NCBI GenBank assembly: GCA_028455995.1
Contig: JABELC010000008.1
Coordinates: 1,177,501-1,241,500 of the forward strand
Direction of reading: 5' to 3'
DNA: 64,000 bases
Source of the DNA: Scleromitrula shiraiana
Taxonomy: Eukaryota > Ascomycota > Leotiomycetes > Helotiales > Sclerotiniaceae
The position numbers were made by a program, and so were the translations under genes. Shown in pieces: positions 45,818 to 56,483 of this stretch. The notes under the pieces were generated by a model, which saw only the letters and a list, made by a program, of their open reading frames with translations, did not search any database and was not told the DNA's origin. The first letter of the stretch is position 1, and every line of letters starts with the position of its first letter.

Positions 45818-46965
45818 ATGTCCTGCGTAGCATGCGGCGGACTAGGCCATCCAGGCTATGCCTGTCCCCATCCAGATCGATTCCTCGGCCCCTTCTTCTA
45901 CAACCTCCACCCCGGCGAAACCAACCTAGACGCTCAAATCCGTCTCGGAATGATCCCTCCCACCTCTATTCCCCATCTTTCCCAATCCCCCCAACCACCA
46001 CCCTTACAACTACCTCCCGCGATCCCCACAGGAAACTGGCACACTTTCCACTTCATCCGTCAACCCCACATCCCCCAATTTAAAGACTATCCCAACGCCG
46101 TAGCCCTCAGCACAGCCCTCATGAACTACTCCACTCAGTTAAAAGAATGGTCCATCGCATTCCACGCATTTAACGCCAGTATTTCTTATCTCTGTGCGGA
46201 ATTCGTAACTCCCACGTTTAATTTCAATCGGGATTGGAAGGTTAGTTTTTGGGTTGTTAACGATGAGAGGAGCGAGGCGATGTTTTATAAGAGATTGAGG
46301 GAGGCGAGAGAGTATGGTATGAGGGTTAGTGGGTGGGCTGCTCAGGCGAGGGATCCGAGGGTTTTTGGGGGGAGGAATGGGATGTTTCAGCTTGCTCCGG
46401 AGCACGTGGTTCTTGGGTCGAGACCGGGGTTGTTGGGATATGGTGCTCATGCTGCTGCTGTTGCAAAAGTGGAGGATTTGAAGAGTGTGAAAAATGAGAA
46501 GAATGAGAGGGTGGCTGAGGTTAAGACACCTGCGAGAGGTCGGAGTCGTACGGGTGGACGTGGTGCAGCTCGTGCTGTAAGTTTTTCCCTCCTGAGTTGA
46601 ATCGCTTACGCTTAATTTCTCCCATCCATATTCCACGTACCTCACTAACACTCCATCAGGGCACAAAGCGAGGAAACTCCAAGTCTTCCGAGCTGACTAC
46701 TAATACTCGCAAGACCAAAAAGATCCAGAAAGAAGCAGCAGCCGAACCAAACATATCTATTCCCCCTCCCCCAATTCCTACCGATCGACCAATCGTCTCG
46801 GATCCTACGCCCCCTCACTCTGATATCATCAGCCGCGGAGATTACATCGTTACTCCTGAGCAAGAGGCTGAGTTTAAGGCACAGCTTGAGCGTATTTTTG
46901 GGGAGGATAGGGGTACGATGGAGGTGGTGGATGATGTTATGAGATCTGAGGGAAGTCTTTGTTAA
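45818..46965 (+). CDS. CCHC zinc-knuckle protein, uncharacterised
   Basis: Two exons: 45818-46576 and 46660-46965, giving 354 aa. The N-terminus MSCVACGGLGHPGYACPHP is a CCHC knuckle of form C-x2-C-x4-H-x4-C, suggesting single-stranded nucleic acid binding. A Pro-rich linker follows (residues 50-75). Residues 75-170 form a folded domain with many aromatics (GNWHTFHFIRQPHIPQFKDY, WKVSFWVVNDERSE). The C-terminal third is basic (GRSRTGGRGAARA, then TKRGNSKSSE) and ends in an acidic helix, TPEQEAEFKAQLERIFGED. No named family is recognised. Codon use shifts from C-ending in the first half to G/T-rich in the second half of exon 1. Confidence 0.72.
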
Positions 46966-47819
46966 ATGTTGTGGATGGTGGGGTTTGAATCGATGTAGGA
47001 TATCTTCTAGTAGTTGTCAGAACGATATGTTATCGTGTGGTATGATATGGAAAATGAACATGGACTTTTGAGCATGCTTATTTGATTTGCTTCAAGTTGT
47101 TTAGCTCGAATGTCTATTAGCTGATTGAATACTTAGCATTAATCTCAATATTTAGTACGCTCATGGCATTCCCATCATATGAATTTTTAACATTGATCCG
47201 GGTATGAAAACCCAACCTCACAATCTTTCCCATTTCATTGCAAAATCGCAAATACTCGTAGCATTGTTTGACAACCAAATACTCCTATCTACCAAATACG
47301 ATCCAACTATCTTCAAACTTAATATCTGATTAAATCATCAAAGTCACCTTATATTTTCCAGCCTAATGAAAGCAATATCTACAATACTCCCCGGGCCTCC
47401 ACATACAAGTCCAAAACTAATTTCTAGTCCTTAAAATCCATCTGATAACTTTCCAAATATCAAAAACATGTCAAAAGTTCCCATCATACTTTTTTGAATC
47501 TATAAGCATATTCTGGTGCATTGAGAGTCTGAGATCGGTCGCTAAAGTTGGACAGTATTGGTATGATGGTAAGTATTAACGTGAGATAGAGAGGATCTGA
47601 TACGGTAGATAAAGTCTCATCAAGCACTCCTTAACAAATGCATTTGAATATTAAATCTCGACCTAAGCATTGACTATGTCTCCAGTGATTGATTGAAACA
47701 GCAAATGAATATAGAAGGGGATATGGACAAAATAACATATTAAAAGTCAAACAGTTGGAACTCGAGGAAGTGTTTCCAAAGGTGGTGTCATTCCCAATTC
47801 AACGCAAAAGCCAATACTA
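46966..47819. other. spacer between convergent CCHC and GNAT genes
   Basis: The 0.85-kb A/T-rich spacer holds two 3' ends. No repeat or RNA gene is visible. Confidence 0.5.
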
Positions 47820-48407
47820 TTAGCCTTGAAAGTTCATGAGAATGGCTTTTGAGCCAAGGTCTTGAAACTCTTCCTCTCTTAGAGCAACGAAACCACATTT
47901 TTCATACAATCTTCGTGCTGGCTCATTATCCGAGTGAACTACGATACTTGCGACGAACTTCGTTCCCCGCGTCACCGCTTCGTCGGTCGCATACTTCAAC
48001 CCCGCCTCTAAAAGAGCCTTTCCGATGCCCTGGCCTCGAAACTCTGGCAAGGTGAACATTCCATTAATTCGAAAATGAGATATCGATGAATCCTTCTTGG
48101 ACTCATCGCCATCAACATTCAACCACGGATTTCCATGTGCGAATTCATCAGGCCCAAAATCCATCGGCCCAATCACTATGGCAATCCCGACAATCTCCTC
48201 ATCTTGGAATGCGAAAAAAGTCGCTACGCGTGGATTTGCAAGACGATCGTACCATACTTCATCGGAAAATTCAGCCTCTCTTGCGTATGTCGATGCAAAT
48301 GCTTCCGGCGCCAAACTCAGGGAACTCAACCGAAAGTTTTTGTACCGTCCGACATAAGACCTTATACCATCGTTATCACGAGGTACTTGTACGACCTTAG
48401 GAGACAT
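47820..48407 (-). CDS. GNAT-family N-acetyltransferase
   Basis: A single exon encodes 195 aa. GNAT features in order: an N-terminal region with LSSLSLAPEAFASTYARE, beta-4 IVGIAIVIGP, motif A FTLPEFRGQGIGKALLEAG (acetyl-CoA pyrophosphate loop R-G-Q-G-I-G), and motif B VASIVVHSDNEPARRLYEKCGF. The substrate could be a small amine or a protein N-terminus and cannot be told from sequence. It is divergent from the CorA-like gene with 564 bp between starts. No targeting signal is seen, so a cytosolic location is likely. Confidence 0.92.
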   Translation of the reverse strand: MSPKVVQVPRDNDGIRSYVGRYKNFRLSSLSLAPEAFASTYAREAEFSDEVWYDRLANPRVATFFAFQDEEIVGIAIVIGPMDFGPDEFAHGNPWLNVDGDESKKDSSISHFRINGMFTLPEFRGQGIGKALLEAGLKYATDEAVTRGTKFVASIVVHSDNEPARRLYEKCGFVALREEEFQDLGSKAILMNFQG

Positions 48408-48971
48408 CTCGGTGGTTTCGGTGTGGCAACAAAATAGTATTCTAACAGTAAGAAATAACCGTGGAAATCCTGCTTAGAATTGCAACCTGGTAAAACAAAC
48501 AAACAAATGGTACCCTATCACAAGATTGAAGAATTGCAAGAAACGAAACACCAACAACAACTAACATAAACCTTTCGTTATAGAAAAACGGCTTCAATAA
48601 ATAATGATTCGTAACTATGTGTTACCAAACCTCTGGGTTCAAATGACACCAGCAGCTGAGCTTCTAAATCGCTCGAGTGACTCTTTTTTTAGAAGTGTAT
48701 CTTCAGGCTTCAATATGCCTGTAACTAGAAATAGATAAGCGCCCACAAGGGGGGGGACACACACCAAAGTGCTTTCCCTCGTCAATCGACAACCACTCGT
48801 TGCTCGAATGTTTCACAACCTTGGAACTGAACTGCCCAGATTCAGCCTTGTGCGCCGTGAACTCGCAGTACGACTTTATCCTTACTGTGTACGCATATAT
48901 GAGTGAGTATCTGCACATCATGTTTTTGACTTCTCTTCATCTGAACGACGGACGTCGAAACTCTACGCATT
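48408..48971. promoter_or_regulatory. divergent promoter region, GNAT / CorA-like
   Basis: The 564-bp spacer between opposite start codons must hold both promoters. A G9 run near 48751 is the only striking sequence. Confidence 0.45.
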
Positions 48972-50987
48972 ATGGAAAGCCGCGCTTCTGAACATTTGGA
49001 GGATCTTTCGGATTTTGAAGATTTTGATGAACAGCTCAATTACGACAGAAGTGTTGAAGGCGACGCACTCAAGGCTGGTACACGCAATTTCGTGGTAGCA
49101 TTTGGGAAATCAGAAGCTGAAATAGCTTTCGATTTGGAATCTAAAAATGTGCGAAAAGTGTTGGAGGGGAAATGTAAACAGGGCAAATATCCTGTGCGAT
49201 GGATGTGAGATATGAGAACATTCGTGTTGAAAACCATCTGCTCACAATTTTCTAGTAACATATGGGGCCCGGATCGGCAGATGGATATCGTCGATATTAT
49301 CGGAAAGCGATATAAATTTTCACCCAGGCTACTCGGGATTATGAAAAGTCGACCTGCGAAAACGGAATCGGATCATAAGGATCATCGGATTAGTTATAAA
49401 GAGAGACTGTTCGAGAAAGATGATATCGAGACTGGACGGCCGAGCATGAATGCGTATAGGGCGCAAGACTCATCTCGCGCGGACTCGGAAGTTACAAGCC
49501 ACTATGTCATCGCCAAACAAATGATTAATTTTCAGTCTATTGACGTTGGAGCAAACTGTATGTATCTGAAGCCCCCAAACGAAATAGGAATTTGTGCTAA
49601 TACGATATAGTTGTATGCATTGGTGCTAATTGGATGCACAATGTTTCTCAACCTTCAAACTCACTGGATCATTCGCAAAATCGTTTCTTTACGACGAAGC
49701 AGCGGATTTGGTCATGGCTGATACTCTGTGATGATAGTGAGTTTTCACAGCTCAATTTCTCCGGGACAATTTTATTAATCATGAAATAGATACTGTTATA
49801 TCCTTGCATGAAAACACAGGGAACGTCAGCGATGAAGATCTTAAATCGATACGTGGAAACACTTTGAGCGTTTTGCGACAAATCTCTTCAAAAGGCACTG
49901 TAGCAGATCCTTTGTCTTTGAAAAGTGTCCGACAAGTTCTACCTGCCTCAAATTCACCGGACGCTTCTAGGGCTGGTAATGAGGGAGCAAGCAATCTTTT
50001 TTACTACTTATTCGAAGACTGGCGTGCTGTTTTTGAAACAGTAGGTTCTTTCAGGAGAAGCTTGCATGGTTTGGTACGAGTCTCGCTCACTCTTTTTGTG
50101 ACACTTTACTAATTGTTTTTTAGGAGAAATCTATCTTAGAAGACATTGTAAGACCCCTTTAAACCCCGAGATATTAGCTCTCATTCTTACTATTTCCAGC
50201 CCAAGAATTCCGGCAAATCCTCCAATCCAAATGTTATTTCCGATCTCCATTTCCTGGGTAAAAGTATCCGCGAAATGCACAACCTTTACAAGGGCTACCG
50301 TAACCTCATCACCCGCGTGCTTGATTCCCGGAAACTGAACAGCATTGGCGAAGGCGGTAATGGCTCCCCCGCGGCCCCGAACATTGGAGATGGGGTGAAA
50401 CTAGCCACGTCTGCCAGCCAACGACTAGAAAGATTAGGCGACCGTTTAGAGTTATTGGTTTTGAGCCAAACGGAAGAACTACTCGAAGAAAAAGACGGGC
50501 TTAATGATACAGTAAGTTTTTTTTTTTACCTCTACTTCCTCTCGTTCATGAACGAGTTTCTAACGCCATGCAGTACTTCAACATCATCTCCCAAAAAGAC
50601 TCGGAAGCCACAGCACGACTAAACCGTTCCGCTACCCTTCTCGCCAAGCTCTCGGTCCTCTTCCTCCCAGTTTCCCTCATGACGTCTTATTTCTCCGTCC
50701 AAATCGTCGGGATCGAGGATCGCTACTCGATCGAAGATTACTGGATTGGGTTCGCGGCAGTGGTATCTGGATCTTTTGTCTGTTTGTTTTTCTTTGGTAA
50801 AATGCTGATGTGGATTACGGAGACGTTGGATCTGTGGGGGAAACAGATTGGGAAGGCTTTTCTGCATTATATTGTGAAGTATTGGAGGAGGCTGGATGAG
50901 AAGAAGGAGGAGATGTTGACGAGGAAGAGGAAGAGGGGGTTACGGGATGAGAGGGATAAGGATGAGGATGAGCAGTCGATGAAATAG
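48972..50987 (+). CDS. CorA-like membrane protein of fungi
   Basis: Seven exons: 48972-49204, 49256-49557, 49611-49736, 49790-50073, 50124-50147 (24 nt), 50200-50511 and 50574-50987. All phases join, giving 564 aa. Exon 1 would stop at a TGA, but splicing gives RWINIWGPDRQMDIVDIIG, the usual start of this fungal family. Cytosolic alpha/beta and coiled-coil regions follow (SQRLERLGDRLELLVLSQTE). Two C-terminal membrane helices come next: LSVLFLPVSLMTSYFSVQI and IGFAAVVSGSFVCLFFFG. The Gly-Met-Asn filter motif of true CorA Mg2+ channels is replaced by YFS, as I recall for fungal CorA-like proteins, so Mg2+ transport is not assured. The tail is Lys/Arg/Asp/Glu-rich. Confidence 0.9.
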
Positions 50988-51012
50988 GGTTTTGGATGGA
51001 TGAATTGGATGG

Positions 51013-51052
51013 TGGGATGGGATGGGATGGGATGGGATGGGATGGGATGGGG
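51013..51052. repeat. (GGGAT)n pentanucleotide repeat
   Basis: Eight near-perfect GGGAT units lie 25 bp after the CorA-like stop codon, so they are probably in its 3' untranslated region. Confidence 0.95.
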
Positions 51053-51304
51053 ATCCGGAGGCGGTTTAATTGAATTGATGGATACATGGATTTACATATA
51101 TTTAAGAGGAACAGGTAAATAGATTGGTTATAAAAGGGGATATTTACGGCGTCGGCCATTTACACTGGAAATACTTATTTTGCAGATGGATGGATACTCG
51201 ATTTAGGGCTGTAAGATAGTTATTGTATATTTCTTTGATGGTGGATAGTGCCGCTGTTGTTTTGGGTGGAGATGTAGATCGGGGCTTGTGTGCACGTGGA
51301 ATCT

Positions 51305-51344
51305 TGTTATGTTATGTTATGTTATGTTATGTTATGTTATGTTA
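51305..51344. repeat. (GTTAT)n pentanucleotide repeat
   Basis: About eight perfect GTTAT units. Confidence 0.95.
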
Positions 51345-51590
51345 GTAGTGTGGGATTGGTTTAGAGGTTTAAAGATATATACTGTACGCATCCATATATA
51401 ATTTCTCTCAGATGTTAGAGGAGACTATACAGTTTGACAGGAAGTCGATTTTAAGTATTAAAAAAAATGGTGATATCGACTTAGAGAATTGGTTACTAAA
51501 GCTCGAATAACTCTTAATATATGTAACTTTTTTTTTGAGATGTATAATTCATTTGTCTGATATCTCTTGTGAGTAATATTACTTTCTTCA

Positions 51591-51642
51591 TGTGTATGTA
51601 TGTATGTATGTATGTATGTATGTATGTATATATATATGTATG
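51591..51642. repeat. (GTAT)n tetranucleotide repeat
   Basis: About ten GTAT units run into a short AT tract. Confidence 0.95.
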
Positions 51643-51912
51643 AAACGATTCCAACCAAGAAGCTCTCTTTTTAGAATTTGTGTCGAGTAAACATCTCCTA
51701 AAATTTTAATTACATACCACATGTGAATATCGCGACGAATTCCCATCAAGTCTAGATACTCGAGAAAGTGGACTATACTTTGTCTACTACTGTTGTAGAT
51801 AAATGCCACCTCATTATGCTACGAAAAAAGATGGGATTATCGTCCGAGTCCTATCTCCTTCGCTCTCCGCTATGCAAATAAAGAGGAAAGACTCTGCAAG
51901 TAAAGGACGAAA

Positions 51913-51949
51913 GTATGGTATGGTATGGTATGGTATGGTATGGTATGGT
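51913..51949. repeat. (TATGG)n pentanucleotide repeat
   Basis: About seven perfect TATGG units. Confidence 0.95.
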
Positions 51950-52161
51950 TAAGAGACACAGGAACTATGAGACTAAGATTATGGAAACCCCGGTTATGAA
52001 AGGTTTATCTCTAATGGTACAAGTGGACATGGAGCACGATATAAGACCACTTTGCAGTGTACTATGCTAACCACCAGGACAACTGACATCGTCGTATCTC
52101 GCAATATAGTGTTAGGATTAGTGAGGGAGATGTGGGATGGAGTTAGAACAATTAGATAGAT

Positions 52162-52208
52162 GTGAGATGAGATGAGAAGAGATGAGATGAGAAGAGAAGA
52201 GAAGAGAG
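52162..52208. repeat. (GAGAT/GAGAA)n pentanucleotide repeat
   Basis: About nine units alternate GATGA and GAAGA; all purine apart from T. Confidence 0.9.
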
Positions 52209-52557
52209 CCTTGCACTCATGAAACACGAATGAAGCCGACCTTGAAAAATCCCGACATCATTCCCGCAAACATCGCTATTTCCACACCATGGGAATGTTC
52301 CCTCGACTTGGTCGGTCTTCTTCCCATCCAAGATGCTCTGCCACGCTGACTAGAATAGCGATCCTCGTCTTCATATATATCTTCCATGCGAGAAAAGTAA
52401 AATGTTGATCTCGCAATCGAAAGAGATAGTTGGGATCTTCGCTATAGATTTTCGAAAAAGGGAAAATCAACCGCCAGACCGCGTCGCGATCATTGCTGCT
52501 ATTGCTTATTGTATCCTTACATGCTCAGTTGTACGGCAGATAGATAGGGCTGAGAAA

Positions 52558-52604
52558 TAGAAACACAAACACAAACAGAAACAGAAACAGAAACAGAAAC
52601 AGAA
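52558..52604. repeat. (ACAAAC/AGAAAC)n hexanucleotide repeat
   Basis: Two or three ACAAAC-type units are followed by five AGAAAC units. Confidence 0.9.
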
Positions 52605-52726
52605 AGAGATCAAAGATGAGTGAAGGAAGGAAGGAAGCAGAGCAAAGATCAACAGAGGGTCAACGGACATACCCGTTCAATGCACGGAAGAACAGACTAG
52701 GATTCCATCCTTCAAGTTCCTTTCAC

Positions 52727-52756
52727 TGATGATGATGATGATAATGATGATGATGA
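52727..52756. repeat. (GAT)n triplet repeat, interrupted
   Basis: Nine GAT units with one AAT interruption. Confidence 0.9.
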
Positions 52757-53348
52757 AATGCGCTCCGAGTCGGAGATACTGCACATAATCGGCTCCTTTT
52801 CCATGGATACATGGCATAAATAACAACAATTTCATGGAAGTCCGCCTCGCCGCCTCGCCGTCGCCCTGCCTTAATCCTGAGGTTTTTCTTTAGAACAATC
52901 TTACTTCAAGTTGTCAAATAGAGTGATTTCGTAAAAAATAAATATAGACAAAAGTGTGGATACATTTTTTTCTAAAAAAAGGGTATAGAGGTTAGATTGG
53001 AAAAGTAGTTTTGTATATTATTTTTAGATAATTATTATAGTATTAATAGAATAGTGTTTACTATTACTTCGTATATCAGTAGTTATTATTATGTATAATG
53101 ATTTTTGTATAGATTTGCACAACTAGACCTAAATCTAGTAAAGTGATATCCCAATCGTTGTTAGCTCTGTCAAAGACCTACAATACATTGTTAGTAGTGG
53201 CTTACAAAGATGAATTGTTTTTAACCTCTCAATCGAAGTCGAAGCTCGGTCTAGGTTAGTTTTTTGAGCTGAACCCTTTTAAGAGTATCCATTATATTGT
53301 ATGTTCTTCTTTGCGAAATAATCACTCTAGAATTTCTAAGAATACACC

Positions 53349-53383
53349 ACCACATGACACCACACCACACCACACCACACCAC
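53349..53383. repeat. (CACAC)n pentanucleotide repeat
   Basis: ACCACAC-type units, about six, in the middle of the gene desert. Confidence 0.9.
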
Positions 53384-53787
53384 TTGATCAATATTCCAGT
53401 TCTTGCTGGTTTATTAAGTGTTTGGTATTATTTTAATATCTTACCCATACAAACAACAGGTATAGCATGCATAGCATTGATGTATAGTAATAAGCCATTA
53501 AATTACATTCCCTCCTTCCCCATAACGCAACCTCAAAACCACGTGGTGACTTTCCATTTCCCATATGCACCTCGTAGAAACGAACCAATCGCAACCAATG
53601 AGCCGATACTCTAGCTGCCCATCACCCGGAGAAGCCAGCTTTCCAACGCGCACACTCCGAAAAGCTCCTCCTGTCATTCTTGTTGCATCCCGAGGTTCAA
53701 ACCCGATGGAATTGCAGTTGATTCTCTGTTCTGTCGTATCCCTTCGAATCAGTCTCGCAATTGCTTACTTACCTTGCCTCCTTATTA

Positions 53788-53822
<35 letters not shown>
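53788..53822. repeat. (GAT)n triplet repeat
   Basis: About eleven perfect ATG/GAT triplets. Confidence 0.95.
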
Positions 53823-53823
<1 letters not shown>

Positions 53824-54460
53824 GTAATTATACCACCATCATAGCCAGAAAAGGAAAGAAGGGAAATGAAAATCCCGTTCCACATCGCTGTCGCATCCCT
53901 CACACTTCATGAGGATAAGATTCGGTAGATGCAAATCCATTTTCAGCATTTCAGAATATGCATGTCAAAATGATGCCAATTAAAAGCTGAAGTCTGCAAT
54001 TGCTTGTGTCGCATCTCACAGAAGACATATTTGTAGAAATCGAAAGAAATAGACCGAAAAAGCCGCGCCTTATCCCCGCTTGTTGACACAGTCATACGAA
54101 ACTTCCAGAACAGAAACAAATGGTAATTAAAGAATTTTTGTGGCCCTTCTGTCGAACCACAAGAACGTTGGATATCAGAACTTGGTACAGTAGAAATCCC
54201 AACATTTGTGGCTGCAGGTTGGCTTGGTCGTTCCTTAGTTCCCTTGACTATGATCGACAGCTACTGACTCGGTGCATTGAATGATTAAGGTTATTCTTGC
54301 TTGTACTCCCGTAGTAATGGGGGAACATGTCAAGTACGTATATCGTAGTTATGTTTAGGGTTGTAGCAAGCTTTTGACAATCTTGCTATAACAGCAGGAA
54401 AAGTAAATAGGAGGAAGATGCGTATCTTCGCAGGTAACCGAAGCAAACGACACTCTTATC

Positions 54461-54493
54461 ACGCACTTTGTACGCACTTTGTACGCACTTTGT
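54461..54493. repeat. 11-bp tandem repeat, three copies
   Basis: ACGCACTTTGT occurs three times in perfect tandem, followed by a degenerate fourth start (ATGCAGT). Confidence 0.9.
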
Positions 54494-54628
54494 ATGCAGT
54501 CTTTTCTCCGGCCCAACCGGCAGTTTGAGTTCCACAAATGAGTCTCCGCATGGCATTTACAGTTAGACCTGAGAAGTTTATAGGAAAGTTCTAGATGTAA
54601 AAAATACTTGAAATAGAAAAAAGATACC

Positions 54629-54652
54629 CATAATGCCATAATGCCATAATGC
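54629..54652. repeat. (CATAATGC)3 octanucleotide repeat
   Basis: Three perfect CATAATGC copies. Confidence 0.9.
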
Positions 54653-54847
54653 GAGCTCTCGTAGTTAATGTTCAAAGTCCGATGACTCCCCATCCCAAAA
54701 AGATGGCACAGCAAAAACCGAACCGTTTTAGCGGATCATAGCACACAATCATTCGTCGAAGCAAATAAAACCCATGCCGCAAGGATATAGAATAATAGAA
54801 TAATAATTTGTAGCCCGAAGTTTTCCAGAGGAAAGAGGCTTGGAGGG

Positions 54848-54872
54848 AAAAAAAAAAAAAAAAAAAAAAAAA
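54848..54872. repeat. poly-A tract
   Basis: An uninterrupted A25 run. No coding remnant or target-site duplication was recognised beside it, so a retroposon origin is not shown. Confidence 0.9.
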
Positions 54873-56309
54873 CTTGGAAAAAGAGGGAATAATCAGGAAA
54901 TAGCAGACATAGACTAATAATAATAATAAATAAGCAGGGAGGTGAGAGAATGGAAGCTAAAAACATGGAGTGACTGATGACATGATTTTTTTAACCATCA
55001 GGCGAGGAAGGACTTTTCTTTTCCTTTCCTTTCTGTGCCCACCATTTTAAAGAAATAGAAGCGAGAATCAATGAAACAAAAGCAAAAAATGATCGAGTAA
55101 TATAACTCTCGTACAGCACTAACCAATTATAGGAAATAATAAGTTTGATTTTTAAGGGTTACGTCTTATATCATTCATTCATTCATTCATCTTAGAGTGA
55201 AAAGATTCCTTTTTAAATCCGTATCATTATCATCCATTATTCAGTACTCAAAATAACAATAACAATAGACCTAAGGAAGGCAAGAGGGAAGGCAAGAGGA
55301 ACAGCATCGGCTCGATCTTGGTATGGTGTCATTAGTCCAGGATTCGGAAGTAATTTGCCGTGATATTCACACCGGATCTAAAAGTATCGACGGCGTACTC
55401 TCTGTATACTAAGATAAGTCAAGCTCATGCTTAGTAGGTGCCAACCCGATCGAAGTTCGGGGAATATGGCATTCAATGCCATTGCTACTATTAGACCTAA
55501 AAGATTGACGGCCAATGAGACACAAAACTAATTGTCACGATATGACTCGAGGGGGCGGGGGGAACCATATCTTAGTTGCCTTGAGGGGTATTTTTATTCC
55601 CAAATATACTCTGCCTACTTACTACCTAAGAGATACCTAGAGAGATAGTCAACAGCGGGCCACTTAAATAGTGTTGTTTAGGGTATTTAGTGTCTGATAT
55701 GATAAGAGAAACAAGCTAGATGTGTCAAATTGTGGGAAAAACTATTCAATATCCGGAAAGGTTAGTCGTAGGTATACAATGAAAAAAGCTATAGAACTAA
55801 TAGACACTCTAAATATGCGAATGCGAGATCATCATGTATAGTAGCAATCAATAATAGTTGTTGTCTACCTAGATATCTAAACAACACTTAGATGCGATTA
55901 ATGCGTCATTTGTGCATTGGTGATATGCATCTACGAGGTTGATGCAATCTTTGATCCAATTTTTCGTTCCAATAGGATCTTCGGGATCGCATTTTTCTGC
56001 TTTCCATATATGTTGGTAGTTGGTATAGTAAAAATGTTGGTTGTGTAGCGTTGAAGTTTGGTGAAGACAACTTCCATTGGGAGGAAAGTTACGATGCCCC
56101 TCAAATCTTAAGTTTCAAGACAATGCAATACAATGAAAAGAAGTCGATCTAGTTTTAAAGCATGGGTACTTGTTCACTAATGCACATGTATGGTATGTAT
56201 GAATTTTTGATTCTTGTAGATAATCTATGTTGTACCCGTGTGCATGGATATTTGGAAAGTCGTAAATATTCGTGTCTTGGAAATCTTCCATTAAACCCCC
56301 ATGTTTTTC

Positions 56310-56341
56310 AACCCAACCAACCAACCAACCAACCAACCAAT
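56310..56341. repeat. (CCAA)n tetranucleotide repeat
   Basis: About seven CCAA units lie 140 bp past the bZIP gene stop (minus strand), possibly in its 3' untranslated region. Confidence 0.95.
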
Positions 56342-56483
56342 CTAAAAGCTCATTATACATATGCAACGCCCATGTAAAACCTGCCAAACAAACTCCAATC
56401 GCTATGCAACATTGCTGTCCTGTCCAGCCCTTTGTAGACCCCGATATCCCTGAATCCCTTTCATTAATACCAAAACAACTCCA

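Larger units (their letters stand above)
50988..56483. other. 5.5-kb gene desert rich in microsatellites
   Basis: No credible gene, RNA gene or transposon core domain is visible on either strand. At least a dozen tandem tracts of different unit length (3 to 11 bp) are spread through it and listed separately. Open stretches (for example 53565-53912, 54355-54714) are low in complexity, run through repeats or lack motifs. The desert probably includes the 3' end of the CorA-like gene and the 3' end of the bZIP gene. Confidence 0.5.

Noticed and set aside
46139..46666. 175-codon minus-strand frame opposite the CCHC gene
   Set aside because: It is antisense to a better-supported two-exon gene and is Pro/Ser/Arg-rich as expected for a shadow.
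42398..46965. SDR plus neighbours as a biosynthetic gene cluster
   Set aside because: There is no synthase, transporter, P450 or pathway regulator nearby; the neighbours are a tRNA and a zinc-knuckle gene.
53565..53912. Plus-strand frame including a long Asp run
   Set aside because: The Asp run is only the GAT microsatellite in frame; the rest has no protein-like pattern.
54848..54872. A25 tract as the tail of a retroposon
   Set aside because: No adjacent reverse-transcriptase remnant, tRNA-like head or flanking duplication was found.
50988..56483. A CRISPR-like or phage-like array, suggested by the many short repeats
   Set aside because: Each tract is a simple microsatellite with no unique spacers between longer identical repeats, and the organism is a eukaryote.
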